DNA of 64,000 bases from Salminus brasiliensis. Its lineage: Eukaryota > Chordata > Actinopteri > Characiformes > Bryconidae. Below the pieces are notes generated by a model. That model was not told the origin of the DNA. It saw only the letters and a program-made list of their open reading frames with translations, and ran no database searches. The position numbers and the translations under genes are program-made. The stretch covers positions 28,894,782 through 28,958,781 of the forward strand of contig NC_132893.1 of NCBI RefSeq assembly GCF_030463535.1, written 5' to 3'. Positions 29,802 to 41,853 of this stretch are shown piece by piece. Position 1 is the stretch's first letter; each line of letters starts with the position of its first letter.

Positions 29802-29880
29802 TTAGATTGGCAAGGACTTCATCTTCACCATGGAGGTCAGTTCCTGTTTCGTCACGCTGTCCCGCCTCCTGTTTCTTATC
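29802..29880 (-). CDS. il11ra: il11ra coding exon 10, cytoplasmic tail and stop
   Basis: The acceptor (ATTCACAG) is at 29881-29882 and the stop TAA at 29804-29802. The exon completes W374 and encodes a 25-residue tail: basic IRNRRR, then SVTKQELTSMVKMKSLPI. No Box1 motif is visible, consistent with signalling delegated to gp130. Confidence 0.85.
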
Positions 29881-32800
29881 CTGTGAATATAAACAGAAGT
29901 GTGTTGATGCTGCTTAGCCCTTACCTTGCCTTTAGCACTGGGACCTGCTTAGTTTGAACTGGATGTGAGCACAGCTACGTGTACTGTTGTTTTGTCCTCA
30001 GAATGATCCTTCAAAGCTGACACTACTCATTATCAACAATCAAACAAGAAAAACTGAGCATTAACAAACCCAACATTTCCAAAGATACTAAAAGACTAAG
30101 AAGCCTTTAAAACATCTTCTAATCATTTGTCTGTAGGTTAAACCAATAGAACAATTTAATGTACAGTACTAGTCAAAACACCTGGATGAATGTGTGCTGA
30201 TCATCAGCTTAAAAACATTTGCCATCCAAAAGCTAGGGTGACCATTTGCACACTGGAGACACACAACTATCCACAGTAATTAGGATGTTGTGGCTGGAGG
30301 GTTTTCAGTGGGCCCAATTGTATCATTAGGCTCAGTTTTGGGCAGATTCATAGTATTAGGATCATGGTAAAGCTTCATTAGAATATGTGAGTATTCATTC
30401 GGTAAATACACTGTTTCTGCCTGCTGTATATATTATGAATGGCAGAAACAAAACATGCTTTAAATGATTGTTAAATATAAAACTACTAAATATTATATAA
30501 CAAATATTGATATACTATCAAATGTAATTAATCAAATTTAAGGAACTGTAACCCCCCCCCCCTTATTCCTCTGTGTATAACAGAGATGGTCACAAGTCAC
30601 AAAACGAGTCTTTAGGCTGCACGAGTCCAACATACACAAAGCATATATGATAAACATAACGTAACAATGAACAACTCCAGACTCCAAAGAGTCCTTTTCT
30701 ACTGCCAATACTTCACTACAGGGACTAAACAAGCTGTGTGTGTGCTTTTACACATCCACATTAGAAGAGGTGTCCACAAACATTTGGACATATAGTGTAT
30801 TTCAAGCCAAGGTAAGCTTAGGTTATTAAATTATATAATTATGTATAATATATATATATATAGCTGGAGTGACAACAAAGCGGCCGGTGGCTAAACTAAA
30901 ACCCATCCTAAACTAAAACCTTCTGTTATATCCCACAACTTCCTGTAGCCTAAAGCTAGCGTTTACGCTGCTCCAGCCAAAGCCACGCTGCGCTGCTTTA
31001 AGAACACTTGACACCGCTTATCAATATCCCTCTCACACAAGCCGGAGGTTTGTGGTTCAATCCCAAATCAACAAAACCATGCGTGGATAATGGAAACACT
31101 CTTCTTGTCCACGTGTTATTTTTGACGTGTCCGAGTCGTGCAGAGAGTCATTAGAGAAGTCTATCTGTATACGACTTAGGGTCAATTCACTCGAGTGCCC
31201 GTCTCTGGTGTATACATCTTCAGATATAATACAAGATGTTTTGTATAGCTGATTGATTTAGTGTAATGATTAATGTCTGTGCTGCAAAGATACTCACCAT
31301 AGAAGGACTATGATAGTGAACACCACAGCCACCATTACTGCTGCGAACAGGCCGAGAGTGATCAGCAAGCCCAGACTTCCGTTTTCATTGAACGACGGGT
31401 CTGGACAGCAACAAAATGACAGAGACTAAATATTATTGTTACATTGAATAGCGACAGCAGAAACATCCCAACAACCCAGACCTTCTAAAACTAACAATGA
31501 CCAACAAAACTGTTTTCCCCTTTTGTTCTCAATTTTATAAACAAAGTCATTAGATTCATAAATAGGCCAATTCTGCCAGAAGCTACAAATAATGACCGTA
31601 TTCATATGTTTTTTTTTGCCCCAAGCCGTAGTAACCGTAATAGTCCTGTTTTACAGTGACCGCCTTGCCGACCATAAACGAACATGCTCTGGCTATTCCA
31701 GGCCTGCTGAACAGAGTCCAATTATTCCCAGAACACATGTTTTCAACTCAGAGAAACCCTTCGTGACATTTATTTAGTAACCCTGAAACCCTACATCAGT
31801 GTGTCACTACCGGCGAACGGACTGAGAATGCGTATTTCACTACATTCTGACAATGCGAGTGTTTGGAGTTGCTGGAATGGGGCTGTGTGCGCACTAGCTC
31901 GGAGAACACATTTGAATCTGGTAAAAGCTGGAAACAGTTAGCTAATTAAAGCAGAGTGAGTCATGCCGGCGCCGGCCACATGGCCTGCATTTACGGAGGC
32001 TGATCTGCACTGTGATTGGTGGATGCTGTGGAGTAAGTATGGAGAAAGCCCAGCCTCCACACACCAAAGGCCAGACCATCTGGATAAAGCAGAAAAAAAA
32101 ATGCGTCTATCTGGACGAGATCTCAAAGACATCCAACAACGCGTGTTCGATCTGAGCCTGACTTGTGCTCTCTTCCAGTGCCAAAACCTCAGAGCTTTCA
32201 TCGGGCGAAAAAGCGCTCAGCCCAGAGGAGAGAAAGAAGTGAGTACATGTTTCAGTTTTTATCTCGAAAAATTCTTGGCAGTTCCTGATATAATGAACTG
32301 GCCTGCGATAGCTTACCTGGAGACTTTTCCGTCGCCTTCACTGGAAACGTTGATGGGAAGATTGGGATGTCGAAGACTTCTTCTGTGGTCTCTTCAACAG
32401 TGAGCAAAGGGTCTGTAATACAGAACCATGTATGAGAACTTGGTTTTACAGCTCAAAGTGTCCTAGAATGGAAAACTGCATTTTCCTTGGTATAGCTAAA
32501 TAACGAGTGTTTGGTACATGACCAAGTGACACACCATGAGCCTCAAACACTGTTGACTCTTCATTGAAAAGAAAATCCTGCAGAACCAAAACAGAGCTGG
32601 AAAACGGGCCAATTCCAAAACCCCCAAACTGTTACATAACAGTCTTGGCTCATTTTATTTACGCCCACAAAATTTACATACACCCCACCCACTAGCAAAA
32701 GCCTAAAGGCTAAATGCAGTGGCTACTTCAAGAGAACACGGAAGCAAGGCTGAAAAGACAGAGGACTGCTGTGCGTCGCCATGTGTATCCAGTGAAATGA

Positions 32801-34387
32801 GCGGGTGCTCGGCTAAAAGCTGACTCTGAAGATGACTGGCGACAGGCCCTTTAGCTAGCTAACCATACACCACCAGAGAGGACCCAAAGAGGACAGCAAC
32901 ACTATCCAGTAAGACTCGGGAATAATTACAAAAGAGAATTTGTTCTTGTTACAGTGCTAAGCTAGGCAAGGTCAGGCTATGCTTTGCTTTGCTATGTGAG
33001 TATTGTGATCTGTCGCAGTCAAGTAAACCAGCCTCACAAGTCCTCAGCATCTTTTCATTCTGAGGCAAAATAACAGGGTTGTAAATAGGCTTGTAAAACC
33101 GCATTTGAGCATTTTCACCCTGACTAAAGCCACATACTCATTATTTTCACATCAGAGAACAACCTATAATACTGAACACATGCATTCTATGGCACTTTCA
33201 AAGCCACCGTGGACAAAACAGACAATCACAACAGTAGAACTATATGAATTGACTGCATTTCGGTCCACTTTTATAGATGACAGAGGGTGTCAATGTCAGA
33301 AACCACATAAGTAAGTCTATTCCACGGTGCTAATTGGTGGCTATATGCTTTCATGGTTGTTAGCTCTGGTGTTGAACTGAAGAGGCAAACTAGAGATGGC
33401 ACAATACCAACTGTTCTTTTCTGAAACCAATACTGATACTTAAATGTTGTGCTTTGACTGATAACGATCCTGTATTTTTTAATAAAAACAACTAAGCTTT
33501 AAAACGAGCTATTTCATTAATTAGCATCTAAAACGCTCTACTAACCAAACTGGAAAAAACACACACAGCTAATATCACGTCACACAATGTGTATTAACTA
33601 TATATCAACTGTGTGCTTCTTCCCGTGGGGTAGTAGAGTGCTGTAGATGCTAACTTTGAATGAAACACACAGCTAATATCATATGTTTTAGGCTAGATAG
33701 GCTAGAGATTCTGCCAGACTATCACTATATCTATTCTATACACTGACCAAAAATGACTGCTGTAACATGGAAGGTAGTTGGAGAAGCAGCATGGTCACAT
33801 AGTAAACGCTTTACGCTGAGGTTTAATAAGCAGCCAGGTTTAATTTGCAACCCTGACTCACTGATTCACTGTAGCTCAGACATGGTATCAGCCGTGGTTT
33901 CAGAAATGTGTCGCTTTCATGTGAAAAATAACTTTCTCTCACACTGAAACTTCTCAAGAAGACCAAAAGAGGGCGCCACATCAAATTAATGCCTAGAAAA
34001 ACACTGGACTGCACACAGGCACAGCCACACTGTAACTGCATGCTGTGTGTTGTCTAAGTAAATGCTAATTGTGGGTGTCAATCAGTGTCGGGTGACTCAG
34101 TAAAGAAGCTTATATTTGAAGGGGAAGAAAACTCCAAATATTATCACAGTGTTTTTCCCTGTGGTTTTTGGGAGTGTGCGAGTGTGTGCGTCCCCTCGCA
34201 AGTGTGTGACCATGTGTGTGGCTCACCGCTCCAGGGTCGGGCCTGTACCACCTGACTCCACTCGCTCCACTGGCTGTGGTTAATGAAAGCGTCCTGGGCT
34301 CGGACTCGGATGTGGTGCAGGTGGCCCACCAGAGCGTCCATGATCATCATGCTGGTGTCCTCCGTCTCCAGCTGGACATGAAAACAA

Positions 34388-34441
<54 letters not shown>

Positions 34442-37400
34442 ACATGCTTTCTGAGCGCAAGCATGAACACAGAGATGGGCAAGGTTCCTCTGTTGCTCCT
34501 GGCAAGTTCCTGGATTATAATAAAACTCATTCATAGTTCAACATATTTTAAACATGGTGTCTGGGGTTTTGCAGTATGCTAAAAAGAGCATAATGAAGGC
34601 TTTCGAAAATTCCAATCTGAAAGATATGCTTTTAAAACATTTCAGTCTCTCGAGCTTTATCTGTTTGCTCAGCAAAGGAAAAATGTGTAAGGCCAAGAAT
34701 ACACTGCATGGGGCTGAAAATCTATACGCTGGGGAACTGCTCACATTACAGAATTTCAATACCGAGTGTTTGACTTGGCATCGGTGCAGCATCCAGCTCC
34801 AGCATCCAAACTCCTGTGCGACTAGATCTGCTGTCTGTTTGGTGAACTTTATTTCACAGCACTTTATGAATGATTCAGGGTGCCAGATAATTCGGTCTAA
34901 ACGGTCAGCTATTCTGCATTTCATTTGTCCACACGGAAAGAGCTACACTATGAGCACAATGTGCAGAAGAAGGCAGTGTTTAATAAAAAGTATTTCTGAC
35001 TCTGGTGTTTGTTTGTTTGTGCCTAAACTTTGCATTTAGCCACAAGAACATTAGAGCGAGGCTTTCCTCTGGAAATTATGCAATAAAATCCTAACAGCAA
35101 TGTTCCAGTATCTAATAGAAAGTCTTCGCAGAAGCTGTTACTGCAGAAAAGAAGTGCTGGATGACCAGAGACCAAAACCTGCTTCCTGCTTCATCCTGAT
35201 TGTGTTGAAGAAACTGTCTCTAATGTCCAGGGAAAACTTTCTACTGCATTTTGGAGCATTGCTGTAAGGATTTGATTGGATTAATCGATAAAAGCAATCA
35301 TGAGGTCAGGATGATCACCACACCACCTCATTCTCAACTCCCCAACTCATCCCAAAAGTACTGAATGGAGCACCAACTATCTTCCACTGATCCACAGCTC
35401 AATACTGGAGGGCTTTATTCCCCACTAGCCAGTGCCTCGCATTAGGCATGGTGCCAATAGGTTCATGTTTACCTGCTCCAGAGAGTCCTATTATTATTGT
35501 TATTTTTAAAAAGCTTTACATCTAACTGAATGTAACTTTAATTTGGGCAAAGAATTTAATTTCTGCTAGAAGAGACAATCAAGCAACACATTCAGGTAAC
35601 CCACACACACACAGGCGACTCTGAGAGAGTCAACATCTGGAGTTCTGATGAAAGGCCAAGCTGTCAGGGGCTGAAAGATAGCATCAGCAGCTTTGAGATA
35701 TGTGGGGAGCTGCGATGAGAGAGTGAAGAGGAGACTGGAATGGGGGAAGGGAAAGGAAAGCTGCTGGAACACGACTCAGAAGCTACAGCAGAGCAAAGCT
35801 TGTGTGGTAAGACAGTGTGTGAGACTGTGATAGTGTGAGAAGAGCAATGTGCTAAGCCAGTCCTGTCCATCACTCCACTGCATTCACACCAGCACCGCTG
35901 TCCCGACACCAGTAGAACCAAGAACTGCATGATTAAGTCAGACTGTATGCCAGATTACTTGGAATTAGAAGTTATCCAGTCACACCTTAGTAAATATTAA
36001 CCAGATTTAGTTTATTTATTTATTAGTTAAAATAATATTAATAATTCAACTTTAAGTTAGCTTTTCCTCACTACAGTTAATATTTGACCAAAATGTCACA
36101 TGCATACCTATTTTAACAAACGCTTGCTTCCTTTTAAACTCCATTAACTTATTAATATAAACCTTTTTTCATTGTAATTCTATAAACAGCTACAGAACTT
36201 TACACTTCATGCTAAAAAAGCTTAAAACATTTTTTCGTATCCGTATTTACTGCAGTTTCCATTCCTATATGCTAGATGCTGTTTAACATTATTTTATTTA
36301 TCCCCTTTTAAGATTAGTTTTACTTATACACAATGTGTGCAAAAGTATCCAGACACCTCATCAAATTACTGAATACAGAAGTGTTAGGGTGCACCAATCA
36401 CTGATAAGTATTTAGCAAGAGCAAAGAATGGAAGACTAAGGCCACCATGCCCTATGCATCCGTGCCCATGCATTGGCTAGGGGGGTAAAAGCTCCCATCT
36501 GTAGAGATTTTAGGTTGTGAAGTGATGGAGCTCTGCGATAAGTTAGACCATGTCATGTCTGCTCTTTATTTTTGAATAAGCAGGTGTCTACAAACATTTG
36601 GACAGTTAATGTGTTTTCATGTCAGTGCTGTCTTACAAAAACAGCACTGTTTAAGAAGAAGAAAAAAACTTCAGAGGCTGATTAAGATCCATTCAAGATA
36701 TTCCAAATTATGCCCGAAATGCAGGCTAGACCTAGGTTCTCTCCTCCACATGTTTTGGTCCTGTTCCTACATTGAAGGCTTTTGGAGAAAGCTGCAGAGA
36801 CTTACTGAGATTATAACTGGTGCTAAGATTCCTTTAAGCCCTAAGCAGACCTTGCTAGGTGATGACTTCTTGTATCAGCAGATGAGGAAATGACTAATGC
36901 TGACAGTAGGTTTAATAAAACGGCCTTAATTGCTGCAAACAAACGTACTGTCTCCTAAATCTCTGATGTGACTAAAAGAACTGTACTGACATATTCCGTC
37001 TTCCTTTGCTTGGAAGGGCAAAATTTGTTTATTTTGTTAAGCCTTATAGTAAGTAAACCTGATGTATGCAGTAGTAAATCTCGCAGTTGCTCTTGATTAA
37101 TAAAGAAAAACACTGAGGAAAAAAAAGTATTACTTGTCAAAAGGATGTGTGTCAGCATTTTACATGGACCTGGAAATTCTTTCCCCATGAAAACAGGAAA
37201 GTAAGAGTCCAGTAGATAACAAGCAGTGGGCTGAAAACTAAAATGGTCCTCATCATTTTTTTATTAGTTTTAATGGCGATTATTATTTTGGTTGCAGCTT
37301 TTGACCTAATGCTTTCTTTAAAAGTTGTATGTTGTCTTTAACACTTAACAAAACTGTCCTGCTACTGAAAAAATAATGAGTCTTCAAACAGGAACTGACC

Positions 37401-40400
37401 TTGGACCAGAGGTTAGACCCTACTGGCCTGTATTGCAGCTCAAACTTCAGCGGGAAACCGGCTGTAGTAGGCCAGGATTTGGGGAGATCCCACTGCACAA
37501 GCAGCTGAGTGGGTTGACCCATTACTTCCAAACAGGTCACTGCTTCAGGAGAGTCAGGCTTTACTACACACAGAGAGGCACAGACAAAAGGGACACATTA
37601 GAGAGAGACTGAAAACTGTCCTGGAATAGGACACTTCTCATGATGTTCTAAAACCGATGTCCTGCACAACACATTATTATTTTAAAACAAAACACAAGGG
37701 TCTTATTAAACCTCCTTGGCCGACTTACATGACTTTTGCAGATCCACATAGGTGATGGTGGAATTGGAGCCCAGAGGATTGACTTCTGTGATGTTCACCA
37801 GGTACTTGGGCTTCCAAAACTCAGGATTGCTGATGATGCACTCGTTGACATCAATAAACTTCTGCTCACAGTGCTGCGGCCTTTCGTCATTCACACTGTA
37901 TGTGTGTAGGGATACAATTACACAGATTCCGTAGGATAAGTAGTTGAATGTCTATGTCTATGTAAAATGTCTATGTTTAAACAAATTTAAGGAGGGAATA
38001 TTTTGCTTTTATTCACAATGTCAGCATTTATGCACCATATCAGTAGCAACTTAGGGCCTCCCCCTGTACTTACTTAAAGCAACATTATGTAGCAATTCTA
38101 CCTTAAAAAAGCTTCAGAAGCATGTTGATGCTCCACTGACTCTAACAGGGAGAATGACGTCTCTGTCATTGCGACTTCGGGTCAGAATGCTGCTACTACA
38201 TTATGGAACTGGTGGAGCTGCATAAGACCCCTCTCCAGAACTGCTGTGTAACACTGCGTAACCATAGTCCTGTATCCTGTAACATTACTCTACCACCTCA
38301 GTCCACATGCTTCTTTACCTTGAGATGCCTCTTCTGTATCTCTTAGCTTGTCAACAAATGTATGTTTACAGCTGAGAGGTGGAACTCAAAGCATGATTTG
38401 TATTTACAGCATTGAGGTGAAAGTGGATTACACACTAAAATGTAGGGGGAGCCAAAAATACAAATTCTTGCATAATGCTGCTTTAAAAGTGTTTAGTCAC
38501 AATAAATAATAAATAATTAGTTTTCCTCTGCATTTTACAAACTTTGTAAATTATTTATGTAGATCCCCCCACTGTTAACTGGCTGTTTCTGAGCTGAAAG
38601 ACACAAGCCTTACAGGGATAGGATTAGCTGGGGTAACCTAGCGTTAGCATTTGTTTGTTTGCCTGGCCGCCTTTCTCTGTGTAATTTTTAAGTTACATGT
38701 CATATACTGAGGCTTTCTATGGTCTCGATATGGCCTTAATTTAATATAGGAGTCATGAAGCACCTGCATGTTGTGTATGCTTATAAAAAAAAATATTTGG
38801 CACTTCTGGACATGGGGCAGCGTGTATGTGTCCAATAGGCTTTACGTTACATTGCAAATTAATGTTATTTTTTATTATTTTAACAATAAAACCTCTCTAA
38901 CTTAATGTTAGCTAGTTTCACCTTCCTTCCTCTTGTCTCCCGGTCTTCGTTTCACTTCCTGAATACGTCATTTTAATTTAAAAGCTCTCTGCCCAGTTTT
39001 GTAAGTGTGATTTTATGGCGTTGATGTAGCATCAGCAGTAATTTTGCTGGGACTGGGATTAAATTCCTGAAAATTTGAATTTCAAAGAAATTCTGTGATG
39101 CTATCTATGCCACACAGAAAGTCTCAGCTGTGGGTGGTCTTATGATGGAATTAATTTGCAATGAATTTGGGTTCTTTCTGTCAAGACAATTTCACTATGC
39201 CAATATGACATACAAACAATGAACACAATGAATGTATTAAGTAATATTACCAGTTCAATTCTCTTTTAAATCTAACCATATATTCACATATTCTGCATTT
39301 CTGGTGATTTAATTATAGTTACTGATTATTTAAACACAATCAACTGAAATACTTTGGCTGAATGTTCTCAGTAAACTAGTGGACACTCAAAATAAGCCAT
39401 ATTGTCCAACCTGTAAGTGGTGATGTACTTGGTGGGCAAGTGTGTTGTCACCCTCTGTGTCCAGGAGCACTGGATTTTGAAGTGATTTGGCACTCGGCAG
39501 GAAACACTGAGATAACTAGGAGGGTCTGAGAGACACAAACAGGACACAATTCCTTCACACAAGTCTACACAGCACACACTACCATCCACAACAGCACATG
39601 GCACTTATATTGCCTTGGAAACCCTGAGGGGGCACTACAAGGGCTAAACATGAAAGGCTGGGCTTGTGTACATTTGGATACGGGCAAGCTCGCCCATCCG
39701 AACAGGAAACTGGAGATCTGTGATGTAGTGATTTCCTGTGAGAGGAAGTGCTCTGAATTCTGCCACATGAGGACACACACACACACACACACAGTTATTG
39801 TCTTCAGTGACCCTCTCCCCTCTTTGAGTGGACAATGCTGAAGTGCTTCCATTTTTACAAATACATTTCCGGACCTGCCAACAATGTCCACCAACAACAG
39901 GAAGTGATTGTTAGCAAAACATCAATGAGCAACTCAGAATTTCTAAGAATTAATATAACCTAATAATTTGGGTTATTTTTATAATGTAGAAATTACATAT
40001 CTTATGGTACTGACTTTATTCAGTTCTGGGTTGTTTTTAATAGGGATCTTCTGATCCATTTTTTGCCCCCCAATATGTCCCAATACAGTTTACTTACGGC
40101 CCAGGCGGATTCTGATGGTCTGCAGGAGGACCCCCCTCAGGTTGTGACAGCTGTAGTTGCCCTCCATCGAGCGTGTGGTGTTGGGTAAAACGAGGGTGCC
40201 GTTGGAGGTGTGTGTCTGCCTGAACCGCACTGAGCTCCCATTCTGCCGCCAGTGAACCGGAGACCTGCCAGCCCATCCAAAACTCACAGTCATGATCATT
40301 CTCAATCACACTCGATGATTTAAATAAGCCTGGCCTGTAGCAGGGAAATTAGCAGCATCTGCAGCAAAACACCCCTTTTTCACCACCTATAAATGATCTG

Positions 40401-41808
40401 TTTGTGATTTCAATCACATCTTTGGCAAGGGGTTTTCCCTCAGCTATTACATTTATTGGCCAGGGCTATCAATTCAGTCCAACAGGTGGTTTTCCATACC
40501 CTGCTCTGTGTTGCCAGTTTCAGAGTCTGGGGAGTTTTTGCCCCAAATAATGGTGAATAGACCCAGTGTGACTCAGCTCCAGCCACTTGGCCAGTGCCTC
40601 CACAGAAGGGTGTGAAGCACGCTGTTATCAGTGTTTACTGGAAGGCTCTGCTCTGCTTAGCTCTTCTGTCACGTAGCAACAGCAGTGTGTGATACAGACT
40701 GGGTGGACGTACCCGCGTTGAGCACCTCCACAGGTCAGCGTGACACTGGAGCCCAAGCTGCCGAACTGGACGTCTGAAACTGGATAGGACAGACAAGGGT
40801 CAAGGGGCGAAAAGCACTGGGCGTGCAGATACAGTTGGTATATTAGTAATAAAGGGTGTAAAAAGCCTTGAGTCAACAGTGTGAGCAAACAGTGTTGGAA
40901 TAAAGACAGCTTTCATATTCTAAGAAGCTCCTTGGTTAGAAATTTCACTTCATGTTAAAAGCCATTAAACAACACTGTGGTTACGTATTAAACACTGATC
41001 ATTCCCAGAACACCAAATACCATTACTTTGCTTTCATGCAAATGTAGTATCTCCAAAACGGCAAATTTCAAGAACAAAAACACCTACTTAACTTTCATTC
41101 AAAGTCAATGAAGAAATATTTTATTCCAAATCATTTTGAAGAATTTCTATTGGTCTGTTTATCAGGAAACACTATTAGGACAAAAGTAATAGGACACCTG
41201 CTCATACATTGTTTCTTCATAAACCAAGGCTAATAAAAGATCCTGCTTTTGTTGGAGTAACTGTCTCTACTGTCCAGAGAAGGCTTTCAACTAGATTTTG
41301 GAGCATTGCAGAGAGGATGATTGCATTCAGCGAGTAGACCAACGGCGAGGTCAGAATGTTGGATGATCACCTCCCCAGCTCATACCAAAAGTATTGCATG
41401 GAGCACCATCCATCATTCCAGAGAACAGGGTTCATGTTTATGTGCCCCAGAGAGTCCTACTATATTGGCAGTACTTCTCTTCTCACAGGCACTAAACAAG
41501 CTGTGTGTATGGATTTGCACATCTGTGTCAGCAATAAGTGTAACTTAAAGTAGTTGAAAGCATTCATTAGATGGGATGTCCACAAATATTGTGTCAGAAA
41601 GTGGAAAACTGCTAAAATGGGGTTCCAAGATTATTTAATGACAGCGCCGATAGCTAATAGAGTAGTACATTAATATACTGTATGATGTGATGTATTAATT
41701 GCAAATCAACCAATATACCATCATACAGACCAATGCTAAATAGCATATTTGTCACTGTACAATGCACAGCGAAATGTGTCCTCCGCATTTCACCCATGTG
41801 TGGTAGTG

Positions 41809-41853
<45 letters not shown>

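Noticed and set aside
34554..35039. 161-codon + frame and overlapping 128-codon - frame
   Set aside because: They lie in il11ra intron 6 with no recognisable motif and no splice partner. Chance frames are the simplest explanation.
36609..36893. 94-codon + frame as a host gene
   Set aside because: The HMFW.C-type sequence identifies it as the tail of an L1-like reverse transcriptase, and it is frameshifted afterwards.
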